From positions 113,104-177,103 of the forward strand of contig PAAY01000037.1 of assembly GCA_002698985.1 (NCBI GenBank): a stretch of 64,000 nt of DNA. The letters run 5' to 3'. The DNA is from Saprospirales bacterium (GTDB lineage: Bacteria > Bacteroidota > Bacteroidia > Chitinophagales > Saprospiraceae). This document shows positions 46,109 to 55,456 of the stretch, piece by piece. Numbering within the stretch: the first letter of the stretch is position 1; each line of letters opens with the position of its first letter. The notes beneath the pieces are model-generated. The model made no database searches. It worked only from the letters and a program-made list of their open reading frames with translations, and was not told where the DNA came from. The translations under genes were made by a program, and so were the position numbers.

Positions 46109-47431
46109 CTACCCCTTCGCCAAAGTCTCCGAGATGTCGGTGTTTCTCGCCTGCCAGGCCGGCAGCAGTGCCGCCACGAAACCCACCGCCAACGAACCCA
46201 AAAACAGCCAGCCTTCCTCCGGCAAAAACTTCAGGCTGGTAAACGCATAGCGGTAGGATTTCTCGAGGTAACCCGCCACCAGTGCAAGTCCGCTGTGGCT
46301 CACCACCATGCCGGCCACATAACCCAGCACGGCCAGCAGCAGGCCTTCCAGGATGATGAGCAGGAACAGCGTGCTCCGGGTGCCCCCCATTACCCGCACC
46401 AGCGCCAGCTCGTACTTCCGCTCTTTCAGCGAAGAGTACAAAGAAATGAAAACACTCAGCCCGCTCACCACCACGATGACCCAGGCCAGCCAGCGCAGCG
46501 TGTTGGCGCCCTGCCCCATGCTGGTTTGCAGGCGGGCAATTTCATTCGGCGGGCTTGCTGCCATCAGGTCGGTGTTTTCGTTGATGTTGCGGCCCATGTT
46601 CAGCGCCTGGATGTTGGTGCGTGACCGGAAGCGGATCAGGATGGAGGTGATCTGTTTGTCGCTGTGGTTCATCAGCTCCAGCCGCTGGGCCTCCGCCGCT
46701 TTGCGCAGCGAAACAGAATCCGGCATCTGTGGGGCCACCTCCACATGCTCGTGTTCGTGCTCATGCGAGTGGTCGTGAGCTTCATGTGCTGTGCTGTCGG
46801 AAGCCACGGCGCTGTGCTCGTGCGATGCCCAGATACTTTGTGTGGTGGTCAGTATGAGCTGGTCGATGACCGAGCCGGTGGGTTCCAGAATGCCTACCAC
46901 CCGGAAGTCGTGCTCGTGTTCGTCAAAGCCCTCCACCAGTCCGTGCGAGCTTTTGAAAGTGTCGCCAACGTGCAGGTGCAGCTTGCCGGCCACCGTTGCT
47001 CCCACCGTCACTTCCATGTCTTTTTCCCACAGCCGGCCCTGTGCCAGCCGGGCTTTGTACAGTTCCAGAATGTCGTAGGTGGTGCCGGCAATGCGGAAGC
47101 CCCGGTAGCTGTCGCCCAGCGAGAGTGGCACCGCCGTGGCTATCAGCGGGTGTTTCGGATTCAGAAAGGCCCGGGCGGATTCCAACGGGATGTTGCCGGT
47201 GGGATTGTCAACGTGGTACATGCTGCACAGGATGAGTTGCAGCGGACTGCCCTTGGCACCGATCACCAGGTCGATGCCTGCCAGGTTCTTGTTGAAATTC
47301 TCCTCCAGTTGGTGGTTCACGTTGAGAAGAAAAGAAACCAGGCCTACCCCCAGGGCAAAAAGCACCACACTCAACAGGAGGTTGAGGGGTTTGTAAAGCA
47401 GGTTTTTCCAGCTGAGTTTGAGAAGGTTCAT
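46109..47431 (-). CDS. FtsX/MacB-type ABC transporter permease with His-rich periplasmic segment
   Basis: Four-TM MacB-like layout; SHEHSAVASDSTAHEAHDHSHEHEHEHVEV. Confidence 0.88.
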   Translation of the reverse strand: MNLLKLSWKNLLYKPLNLLLSVVLFALGVGLVSFLLNVNHQLEENFNKNLAGIDLVIGAKGSPLQLILCSMYHVDNPTGNIPLESARAFLNPKHPLIATAVPLSLGDSYRGFRIAGTTYDILELYKARLAQGRLWEKDMEVTVGATVAGKLHLHVGDTFKSSHGLVEGFDEHEHDFRVVGILEPTGSVIDQLILTTTQSIWASHEHSAVASDSTAHEAHDHSHEHEHEHVEVAPQMPDSVSLRKAAEAQRLELMNHSDKQITSILIRFRSRTNIQALNMGRNINENTDLMAASPPNEIARLQTSMGQGANTLRWLAWVIVVVSGLSVFISLYSSLKERKYELALVRVMGGTRSTLFLLIILEGLLLAVLGYVAGMVVSHSGLALVAGYLEKSYRYAFTSLKFLPEEGWLFLGSLAVGFVAALLPAWQARNTDISETLAKG

Positions 47432-47458
47432 CTGTCGGGTTTGTGTGGTTCAGAACTA

Positions 47459-48112
47459 TCAGAGGGTGGACTGTACCTGTTGCGGCTCCAGTTCTATTTT
47501 CTTCGAAAAATGGGATTTCAGGCGGCTGTCGTGTGTCACGATCAGCAGCGTGGCGTTCACGTCGGCAGCGGTTTCCTCCAGCAATTTGGCCACCTCATCC
47601 GCATTCACATCGTCAAGCGCCGAAGTGGGCTCATCGGCCAGGATCAGGGCCGGTTTGTTCACCAATGCCCGGGCGATGGCTGCCCGCTGCCGCTCCCCCT
47701 GGCTCAGGGCTTCCGGCGGCCGGTTGGTTTTGTGGCCGATGCCGAGGCGGTCCAACAGCGATTGGATGCGGTCGTAATTCACCGGCAGGCCGGCCAGGTG
47801 CTGCGCCAGCGCCAGGTTCTCCCCCACGTTCAGCGAGCGGATGAAATGCGGCACCTGGAAGATGATGCCGATGTGCTGCCCCCGGAAGTGGTCAAGTTGG
47901 CTGGCAGAGAGCCGCTCCAGTGCCGTGCCCGCCACGGTCACAGTTCCGGCAGTGGGTGTCAGCAGTCCGCCCAGCAGGTGCAGCAGGGTGGTCTTGCCAC
48001 AACCCGACTGACCCAGGATGAGCCAGTGCTCCCCTTTCTGGCAGGTGATGTCGGGAAAGTGCAGCAGGTGTTTTCCGTCGTAGCTGTAGGTGAGGTCTTT
48101 GGTTTGTAGCAT
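47459..48112 (-). CDS. ABC transporter ATP-binding protein (LolD/MacB type)
   Basis: Walker A LGQSGCGKTTLLHLL; LSQGERQRAAIARALVNKPALILADEPTSALD. Confidence 0.94.
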   Translation of the reverse strand: MLQTKDLTYSYDGKHLLHFPDITCQKGEHWLILGQSGCGKTTLLHLLGGLLTPTAGTVTVAGTALERLSASQLDHFRGQHIGIIFQVPHFIRSLNVGENLALAQHLAGLPVNYDRIQSLLDRLGIGHKTNRPPEALSQGERQRAAIARALVNKPALILADEPTSALDDVNADEVAKLLEETAADVNATLLIVTHDSRLKSHFSKKIELEPQQVQSTL

Positions 48113-48256
48113 GTCTTAATGGTTCAGGTTTTTCCGCTTGCTTCGCAATGCAGTCAGCAAATGTAGGATTTCAGAGGAACACTATCTTTGGGCGTTGGCA
48201 TTAACCGGTCATTTCAAAGACAAGCCGGATCTATCCCGTTGATTCAACCGCTGGAC

Positions 48257-50209
48257 ATGACAAAATCAAAAAAACTGACCCGAAAAGAAAAAATTGAAAG
48301 AAACAGGCAAAAGGGCGCAGCCGGGAGGCCGACCGGCGCAGCCAAACCCATGGTCCGGGAAACCCTGCTCCTCGGGCTGTTCATCGCCTTTGTGGCCTTT
48401 GCCATTTACGCCAACACCTTCGGCAACGACTTCATCCTCGACGACTCCAACGCCATCACGGAAAATCACTTCGTCAAACAAGGCGTGGCCGGCATCCCCG
48501 ACATCCTCACCACCGAGTACCGGGCAGGCTACTGGCAGGCCCGTGGCAACCTCTACCGGCCGGTTTCGCTGGTCATGTTTGCGGTGGAGTGGCAGCTCTT
48601 CCCCAACAACCCCTTTCCGGGGCACCTCATCAACGTGCTGGTTTACGCCCTTTGCGCTCTGCTCCTTTTCCGCCTGCTCTGCCGGCTGCTGCCCGGCTGG
48701 TCCGTACTGGTGCCGGCGCTCATCACCCTGCTCTTTGTGGTGCACCCCATTCACACCGAGGTGGTGGCCAACATCAAAAGCCGTGACGAGCTCATGTCCT
48801 TCCTCTTCCTGATCGTCAGCATCCACCTCTTGCTGGACTATGTGCAAGGCAAGCGCAAACGGGCCCTCTGGCTGGCAGGCCTTTCTTTTTTCTTCGCAAT
48901 GTTGTCGAAAGAAGGCGTCATCACCATGCTGGCGGCCATCCCGCTCATGCTCTTCTTTTTTACGAAGGCAAAAAAACAGCAGATCATACGGGCCACCGCC
49001 AGCCTCGGCATTGGCGCTGCCGTGTACCTGCTCATCCGGGCATCCGTGCTCAGCGCCCAAACCGGCGAGCATTACGACCTGCTGCTCATCGACAACTTTC
49101 TGGTGGGTGCACAGAGCTTTTCCGAAAGAACGGCCACCGCTTTCAAGGTCCTCGGCAAATACCTGTGGATGCTCTTCTACCCGAATCCCCTGTCCATCGA
49201 CTACGCCTACAACCAGATCCCCATCGTCAACTGGGCCAACTGGCAGCCCATCGCATCGCTGCTGGTGTACCTCGGCCTGGCGGGCATCGTCATCCGTCGC
49301 TTCCGCAAAAAGGAGATGTGGGTCTATGGCATTGCCTTCTACCTTATCGCCATCTCGCTCTACTCCAACCTGGTGCTGACCATCGGCTCCGGCTTCGGCG
49401 AGCGCTTCCTCTTCCTGCCCTCACTGGGTTTCTGTATGGCCCTGGTGGGTTTGCTGGTCCTGCTGACCCGCAGCCCATTGAAAGACAAAAGCCTCAACCT
49501 CACCCAAAGCCTCAAAGCCGGCAAAGTGCTCGTCCTCATCCTGTTGCCGCTCTTCGCTGCTGGCGCAGCAATGACCATGAACCGCAACACCGCCTGGAAA
49601 GACCACTTCACCATTTACGAAACCGACGTGCAGCACGCCCCCAACAGCGCCCGCCTGCACTACTGGTACGGCAACGAACTAATGAAGGAAAAGGCCCTCA
49701 AAGCCCCCACACAGGAAGAAAAAATGAAATACCTGGACCTGGCCATCGCCCAATACAACGAAGCCCTGCGAATACACCCCGAATACGGCGACGCCTACGG
49801 CCAGCGCGGCCTGGCCTGGTACCGCAAAGGCGACCGCCAGCGCGCCGCCGCCGACTACCAGGAAGCCATCAACCGCAAAGTGGGAAGCTGGAAGGTGTAC
49901 AACAACATGGGCGTGATCTACGGCGAACAGTCTAACTACCCCGAAGCCCTGAAACAGTTCCAATATGCCCTCAAAGTGGACAACCGCTACCCCCTGCCCT
50001 ATAAAAACCTTGGCGCCACCTACCTCCTCATGGGCGATATCGACAATGCCCTGAAATACCTCCACCAAGGCCTCCAATACGCCACAGAAACCGACACCGA
50101 CGTCCTCCGTGAAATCTACACCTACCTGGCCGAATGCTACAACCAGAAAGGAGATCAGGTGAATTTTGAGAAGTACAATAGGTTGAAGGAGGGGCTTGGG
50201 GGGAAGTGA
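48257..50209 (+). CDS. polytopic membrane protein with C-terminal TPRs (TMTC/PMT-like)
   Basis: LFRLLCRLLPGWSVLVPALITLLFVVHPIHTEVVANIKSRDELMSFLF; TPRs AYGQRGLAWYRKGDRQRAAADYQEAI. Confidence 0.85.
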   Translation: MTKSKKLTRKEKIERNRQKGAAGRPTGAAKPMVRETLLLGLFIAFVAFAIYANTFGNDFILDDSNAITENHFVKQGVAGIPDILTTEYRAGYWQARGNLYRPVSLVMFAVEWQLFPNNPFPGHLINVLVYALCALLLFRLLCRLLPGWSVLVPALITLLFVVHPIHTEVVANIKSRDELMSFLFLIVSIHLLLDYVQGKRKRALWLAGLSFFFAMLSKEGVITMLAAIPLMLFFFTKAKKQQIIRATASLGIGAAVYLLIRASVLSAQTGEHYDLLLIDNFLVGAQSFSERTATAFKVLGKYLWMLFYPNPLSIDYAYNQIPIVNWANWQPIASLLVYLGLAGIVIRRFRKKEMWVYGIAFYLIAISLYSNLVLTIGSGFGERFLFLPSLGFCMALVGLLVLLTRSPLKDKSLNLTQSLKAGKVLVLILLPLFAAGAAMTMNRNTAWKDHFTIYETDVQHAPNSARLHYWYGNELMKEKALKAPTQEEKMKYLDLAIAQYNEALRIHPEYGDAYGQRGLAWYRKGDRQRAAADYQEAINRKVGSWKVYNNMGVIYGEQSNYPEALKQFQYALKVDNRYPLPYKNLGATYLLMGDIDNALKYLHQGLQYATETDTDVLREIYTYLAECYNQKGDQVNFEKYNRLKEGLGGK

Positions 50210-50251
50210 TAGCTCAATAGTAGGTGTGAGTGGCTGCAAGTGGCGCTACGC

Positions 50252-50743
50252 TTAAGACTTGCAGGGGCGGGGACCACTGGAGCTTGCCACAAAATTCTGA
50301 ATGTCGTATATCGAACCGTACTCAGGGATTCCGTAGATTGGCTCAAAGACCACCTTGTAGTTGTTGAAGTTGACACCACTACACTGATTCGATTCAATGA
50401 TGCCCTCGACGATGTTCTCCATCACCATGCCTTTGAAGTCCTCAAAGGTGTAGGTGTTGAGAATGCTGGCATCGAAGGGGAGGTAGAGGTACAACGGCAT
50501 CTGTTCCCGATCAAATTCGTAGAGTGACCTGTTGCTCACCGTATTGCGAATCTGATTGATTTTGACGCGTGTGGCATCAATTTGGACCTGGTCGATGTTT
50601 CCGATCATCAGACATGGCTCTGTGTCAGTGTGGTCGCACGTTGTAGTGTGTACATGTTCTTCAACCATCACCTGGGCAACAGCGCCAGGGAGATTGATGA
50701 ACACGAGAATTACGATGGAAAGAATGTACGTTATCTTGTTCAT
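50252..50743 (-). CDS. secreted hypothetical protein
   Basis: Signal peptide MNKITYILSIVILVFINLPGAVAQ. Confidence 0.6.
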   Translation of the reverse strand: MNKITYILSIVILVFINLPGAVAQVMVEEHVHTTTCDHTDTEPCLMIGNIDQVQIDATRVKINQIRNTVSNRSLYEFDREQMPLYLYLPFDASILNTYTFEDFKGMVMENIVEGIIESNQCSGVNFNNYKVVFEPIYGIPEYGSIYDIQNFVASSSGPRPCKS

Positions 50744-50828
50744 AATTTTGTCTTTTTGTATTGTGGTGAATGAAAAGGGTTTAGGGAACTACGAGCTAGG
50801 CTGTAGTCCGTGTGAAAATTTTGTTTCA

Positions 50829-51227
50829 TTATGCACGTGTAGTGCACATTTTGTCCAATGAGATGTCACGTATGTCAATTTCTATTCTGTTCTCAATTGG
50901 TAAATTCCAGTCGCCTTCCCAACAACAATAAAACTCAATACTTTCTTGAGCCGTCATTTCGGTCAGTAAGTCGATAAGTTTCTGTGGTGATTTTTTATTT
51001 TCTTCATTTACCAATTCTGCGTCATAAAAATCTTCACTACCAAATCCAAAGTCGCAAGAACAACCTGAACTTGAACCAACATAATAAATGTTTTTCTTTG
51101 AGAATTTTGGTCGTAAAGCATTTACTTCTTCGTCAGTTGGCTTTTCAAAGTATATGACTGTTTGTCCAGCAACAAACGTCCCTAACTCTAATTCCTTGTC
51201 TGTCGATATGTAAACTGCTAAACACAT
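50829..51227 (-). CDS. hypothetical protein (single-ORF accessory unit)
   Basis: MCLAVYISTDKELELGTFVAGQTVIYFEKPTDEEVNALRPKFSKKNIYYVGSSSGCSCDFGFG...; AT-rich. Confidence 0.7.
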   Translation of the reverse strand: MCLAVYISTDKELELGTFVAGQTVIYFEKPTDEEVNALRPKFSKKNIYYVGSSSGCSCDFGFGSEDFYDAELVNEENKKSPQKLIDLLTEMTAQESIEFYCCWEGDWNLPIENRIEIDIRDISLDKMCTTRA

Positions 51228-51280
51228 TTTTCTTTCTTATTCTCAATTATTTCTGATTGTCGGTTGTCGTCATAGCATTG

Positions 51281-51417
51281 GGCATAACGTTTTTGCGCTT
51301 GGCGTTCGTGCGGGATTTCAGGGCACAAAACTGTCAACCCAGCACTAAAGCCCAATTGAAAAACTGCACTTGAATTTAAGCACGTCACCCCGCATGACGC
51401 CAAACGCATGTTACCGG
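51281..51417. repeat. attC-like imperfect inverted repeat E1
   Basis: ggcataacg + stem tgcgcttggcgttcgtgcggg (51294-51314) pairs imperfectly with ccccgcatgacgccaaacgca (51388-51408) + tgttaccgg. Confidence 0.7.
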
Positions 51418-51553
51418 TTCGTGCTTCTTTTCTGTCGTGTTGTTGTCTGACCGTGTTGCAGTGTCTTTGTGCGTTGGTTTGGTGGCTCTTTTGCAAAACT
51501 TGGCTTTAGCGTTGGCTTGTGCGGTTTTGCAAATGTGCCACCAAATGCGTTGG

Positions 51554-51847
51554 TTAAAGGTTCTTTTGTTCCCACCAAGGTGGTTCATTTACATTGTTTA
51601 TTTTCTTTGTTTCTGTTGGTTTATTAATGTTCCCTTTTGTCGATGGTTTGTGATTATTATTCTTTGAATCAAGATATTTAATGAAATAAAGTCCAGTCCC
51701 TGGAATGCCAATACTAAAATATTTTCGACCTGATGGAGAAACTCCAAATCTAAAACCAGGAATACCCCAACTCATACCAACACCACCTTTTGAAAGTGTT
51801 GTCCTGAATGGTCCCGACCTAAATACTTTTCTAAATATCCAACTCAT
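51554..51847 (-). CDS. DUF4236-like protein
   Basis: MSWIFRKVFRSGPFRTTLSKGGVGMSWGIPGFRFGVSPSGRKYFSIGIPGTGLYF; ATGA overlap with the kinase stop. Confidence 0.83.
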   Translation of the reverse strand: MSWIFRKVFRSGPFRTTLSKGGVGMSWGIPGFRFGVSPSGRKYFSIGIPGTGLYFIKYLDSKNNNHKPSTKGNINKPTETKKINNVNEPPWWEQKNL

Positions 51848-53523
51848 GATTTAAACCAACTTTGAACCCAACCACCTAAAATACCACCACCAATTGCTCC
51901 TAAAAACCACAATTTTCCATTAGATGCACCGCCAATAATAGCTGCACCAATAACTGCAAAAATTATCGGTACAATACAACCATTGTTGTCACTACTGCTA
52001 GTTGAAGAACTGGATGATTTTGTTGTCTGGCTTGTACTTGTATAAGATGGTGTTGGCGGTTTATACGATGTAGTCGGTGGTTTATATGTACTAGTTGTAG
52101 GTGGAGTCTTAATTGTTGCTTTTGGCGGTGTAGAAACAGGCTTGTGTTTGTATAAGTCATTGAAAACATCAACTTCTTTGTCAATTACTTTTTTGGGTGT
52201 TACGGGTACTTGAATTGATTGTTTGGGAGTTGGTTTAAATTGAAGTCTTTGATTTGCTTCATTTTCGCTTGAAAGTATCTGTATTTGAGCAGCAAGTTCA
52301 ACTACTGTCTGAGGCTTATTGCCGTAGCTTGCTATTACACCAGTGACACTTACCCATTTTCCAACTAAAGATGACGGACTAATGCCATTGGCTTTCAAAG
52401 CAGCTAAACCTTCTTGCCAAATGACAATTGTGAATGTATGATTAGGCCATGCTCCACCAAAATTTAAGAATGTATATGGGTCACCATATTTGGTTGTAGA
52501 AGATTTGATTGCTCCAATCTTGCCTACAACTTCTATTTTCTCGCCAAAATGCTCAAGAATGCTACCGACTTTGCTTGCGTCTAAAATTAGATATTGACTT
52601 CTGTTAATTGAGATAGTACCAGCAGCAGATTTATTATAAGTAAAATTGCCACTTAAGAAGTCCTTTAAATTTGGAACCTTTTCAAAATCCAAATGGCAAC
52701 AGCCAATTAATCTTTCAATTAGTGGCTTTATTTCGGAAATAGCAGAAAGGTCACTAATCAGGGATGAGTTCTGTAAATCAGCAAAGTCTTGACTTTTAAA
52801 AAGTATGTTCTCGCTATTATCGTATTTTTTCCATAGCGATGGATTTATTGAAATCGCTTTTAAACCAATATAAATTACTAGTGATGAAAACCTATCAATG
52901 TGCTGATTATAATGCGATGCTGAACGCTTAGGGTGTTGGTAATTTATGTGACCAATTTCATTTGTTTTGAGAGTAGCTAATTCAGGAAAATACATTCCGT
53001 CATAGTCAATTAAATACAGACTGTCATTTTTTACAATTATGTTACCATGCTGTAAGTCACCATGAGCAATTCCAAATCTTTCTAGTTCATTGATTAGATT
53101 AACAAAATCGGAAAGGAGTTTTTCTACTTTCGCTTTTTGCGTATAATTTTTACTCAAGTAAATATTCAATGGCTCACCTTCTAGCCATTGCATTTTAATA
53201 ACAGGATATGGCTTTCCGTTGACTTTTATTCCGTCCGAAAGATATTTTGCTTCGACAAAGTATTTTGAATTGTTTTTACTTAGAAAGGTTCCAATTGCTT
53301 GATATCTTCTTTGTAAATCGGAAATATCTCTGTGAAAACATCTTACTGCCCAACTTTTTTGACTATTGGATAGCTTATAAGTAATTGTAAATCCGCCTGA
53401 GTATGGCTTTGGCAAACCCAATGGGGTAGTTTCTACAGAGCTCGATTTTAAGTCTGCATCATTGAAGGAAATTCTTGGGTTTTGTACCGCTACGTTATAT
53501 TCGTCACCCCTTGGTAAAAGCAT
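51844..53523 (-). CDS. atypical Ser/Thr kinase (TerY-P-triad type) with OB-like domain, Thr/Pro/Ser-rich linker and Gly-rich C-terminal membrane segment
   Basis: PYSGGFTITYKLS...WAVRCFHRDI; GIAHGDLQHGNIIV; YLIDYDGMYFPEL; VVGKIGAIKSSTTKYGDPYTFLNFGGAWPNHTFTIVIW; CIVPIIFAVIGAAIIGGASNGKLWFLGAIGGGILGGWV. Confidence 0.85.
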   Translation of the reverse strand: MLLPRGDEYNVAVQNPRISFNDADLKSSSVETTPLGLPKPYSGGFTITYKLSNSQKSWAVRCFHRDISDLQRRYQAIGTFLSKNNSKYFVEAKYLSDGIKVNGKPYPVIKMQWLEGEPLNIYLSKNYTQKAKVEKLLSDFVNLINELERFGIAHGDLQHGNIIVKNDSLYLIDYDGMYFPELATLKTNEIGHINYQHPKRSASHYNQHIDRFSSLVIYIGLKAISINPSLWKKYDNSENILFKSQDFADLQNSSLISDLSAISEIKPLIERLIGCCHLDFEKVPNLKDFLSGNFTYNKSAAGTISINRSQYLILDASKVGSILEHFGEKIEVVGKIGAIKSSTTKYGDPYTFLNFGGAWPNHTFTIVIWQEGLAALKANGISPSSLVGKWVSVTGVIASYGNKPQTVVELAAQIQILSSENEANQRLQFKPTPKQSIQVPVTPKKVIDKEVDVFNDLYKHKPVSTPPKATIKTPPTTSTYKPPTTSYKPPTPSYTSTSQTTKSSSSSTSSSDNNGCIVPIIFAVIGAAIIGGASNGKLWFLGAIGGGILGGWVQSWFKS

Positions 53524-54278
53524 TAGTCAATATTTATTAGTACGACAGAAATGTCATCATTTTTCATTTCGTTCTCCTTTATTTTGTTGAATGTCCAATT
53601 TATAAAATCTGTTTGATAGTCTTCATAGTTTAGTAAGGTTAGCAGACTTAGCCAAGGACTTTCACCTTGATTAAGGCGTTTGAAAATCCACATTGCTAAG
53701 GCATCTGATGCAAGTATTAATAAGTCTCCACTTTCAACCTGACCGTTCAAATATTTAACTGATTTTTCAAAATCTGTTTGAAACTTAGGATTCGTGGCAA
53801 ACAATGAAGGTGTATTGCCAAAGTCTTCAAAGCTAGTTATTGGGAAAGAATATATTAATTCATTATCCCGTACTTGAAATAAAGTGCAGTCGCCAATTGA
53901 AACTGCTTCAAAAGTTTTTTCTTCTAAATTTAAAGTGATACCTAAAAAAGTAGCAAAAGCACCATTTTCCAATTTTTGTTGGGCGTACCAAGGCAACTCA
54001 ATAACAAATGTTATTGATTGCCATGCTTCAGAAATAGCATTTATTGTAGATGGTAAATTAACTAAATCAAATGGTTTGTCTTTATAGCAACTCACTAAAA
54101 GGTCAGACCATTCTTTTGAAAATGATGATTCAGTTGCTCCGTCTGAAATAGCGAACTTTATTATTGGTTCACTTTCTAATTGTGAAATGGATGGAACTAA
54201 AACATTGTCTTCATTCTCATTTACCGAATTACCAACTTTTGCTATTGAAATGTATTTATATGAACACTTCAATATCAT
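53523..54278 (-). CDS. PP2C-like protein phosphatase
   Basis: NENEDNVLV, FAISDGATESSFSKEW, VSIGDCTLFQV, LASDALAMWIF, MKNDDISVVLINID. Confidence 0.87.
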   Translation of the reverse strand: MILKCSYKYISIAKVGNSVNENEDNVLVPSISQLESEPIIKFAISDGATESSFSKEWSDLLVSCYKDKPFDLVNLPSTINAISEAWQSITFVIELPWYAQQKLENGAFATFLGITLNLEEKTFEAVSIGDCTLFQVRDNELIYSFPITSFEDFGNTPSLFATNPKFQTDFEKSVKYLNGQVESGDLLILASDALAMWIFKRLNQGESPWLSLLTLLNYEDYQTDFINWTFNKIKENEMKNDDISVVLINID

Positions 54279-55117
54279 CTTAGTTGGAGACTTGGACGTG
54301 TTCCAATTTCAATTGCGGTAATAATTAAGTCAATATCACCATTGAGAACAAAGGCTTTTGCACCGTCTGATAGATTTAAACCAAATTCTTGAGCAGCTAC
54401 GTTTCTCATAAAACTTGGGAGAAGAGATGCACCATTAAAGAGTTTTTCGGAATAATGGTCGGGTAACTGAACTTCAGGGCCAGGAAATGAAATTGGATTA
54501 ACACTTCTTGCATTTGTATGCAGATTGAAAAGAATTACATTACCGTCATTTGAAGCTTGGCTTGTCAATTTATTCATTTCTTCTGTCGGGTCTCCGTCTG
54601 TACTCTCTCCGTCTGTTATGTGAATCACAACAGGGGGAAAACAGTTTGGATTTGATGAAAGCCAATCAGCAATAATAGTGTTCGCTTTTCTAAATGCTTC
54701 TGTCATTGGCGTTCCACCATTTGCAGTTGGGTCAAACCATATTGGAAATTTCACTGAAGTATCAACCAAGCCACCAGCACCGTCTGAAACTCTTTTTGTT
54801 CTTTCTTCAATTCTTGCTGGATTATTTGCAATCTCCGATATAGGAACTAAGTTTTTTCCCGATAAACTACCACCAAATGCTGGACCAACACCATTTGCTC
54901 CATATCCAATAACTCCAACATTATAGTAGTCTCTAACCCCTTCTGATTTTGCACACTTTATTACAAGTTGTTGTAACATTCGGTTAATAACGTCAGCTAA
55001 TGCTTCTGATTTAGGTTTTCCAACACTTACGTAATTGTCGGACATGGAACCTGATTGGTCAATTACAAAAAGAAAACAACTTGGGTTGTTTCTACTGATT
55101 TCTGCTGAGTATGCCAT
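54275..55117 (-). CDS. von Willebrand factor A domain protein (TerY-like)
   Basis: CFLFVIDQSGSMSDNYVSVGKPKSEALADVINRML MIDAS; TPMTEAF; IHITDGESTDGDP. Confidence 0.9.
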   Translation of the reverse strand: MAYSAEISRNNPSCFLFVIDQSGSMSDNYVSVGKPKSEALADVINRMLQQLVIKCAKSEGVRDYYNVGVIGYGANGVGPAFGGSLSGKNLVPISEIANNPARIEERTKRVSDGAGGLVDTSVKFPIWFDPTANGGTPMTEAFRKANTIIADWLSSNPNCFPPVVIHITDGESTDGDPTEEMNKLTSQASNDGNVILFNLHTNARSVNPISFPGPEVQLPDHYSEKLFNGASLLPSFMRNVAAQEFGLNLSDGAKAFVLNGDIDLIITAIEIGTRPSLQLR

Positions 55118-55302
55118 ATTATTTTGATTTTAATTGTTAGCAAATTTAATATTTAGGATGATGTTTCGTTGGGGCAAAAGCAAATGTGCTGCAACTGTGT
55201 CGGCTTGTGTGATGGGTTGCAGATCTTTTGATTTTGCTGAAGCGTTGGCTTGTCTGTTCATTTGTCCATTCGTTTTATTTTTGCACTGTCGTCTTTTAGC
55301 AT

Positions 55303-55440
55303 GACCGGTAACGGTCTCGTGTATGAGCAGTAGCGGATTTTATATGACTACTTTTCTGGCTACAATATACTCTAATAAAAAGAAAAAACGGTTCAAGTTT
55401 GCACTCAAACCGCTATTGCTTATACACAATGTTCTCTGCT
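55303..55440. repeat. attC-like imperfect inverted repeat E2
   Basis: ccggtaacggtctc + gtgtatgagcagtagcgg (55319-55336) pairs 16/18 with ccgctattgcttatacac (55410-55427) + aatgttctctgct. Confidence 0.75.
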
Positions 55441-55456
55441 GGCTTTTTTGGTTCTC

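Noticed and set aside
46664-48109. 481-aa plus-strand ORF opposite the ABC transporter genes
   Set aside because: Antisense to a clear permease and ATPase with intact motifs; artefactual translation.
51218-51496. 92-aa minus-strand ORF within E1
   Set aside because: Lies over the attC-like inverted repeat and has no coding signature; probably read-through of the repeat.
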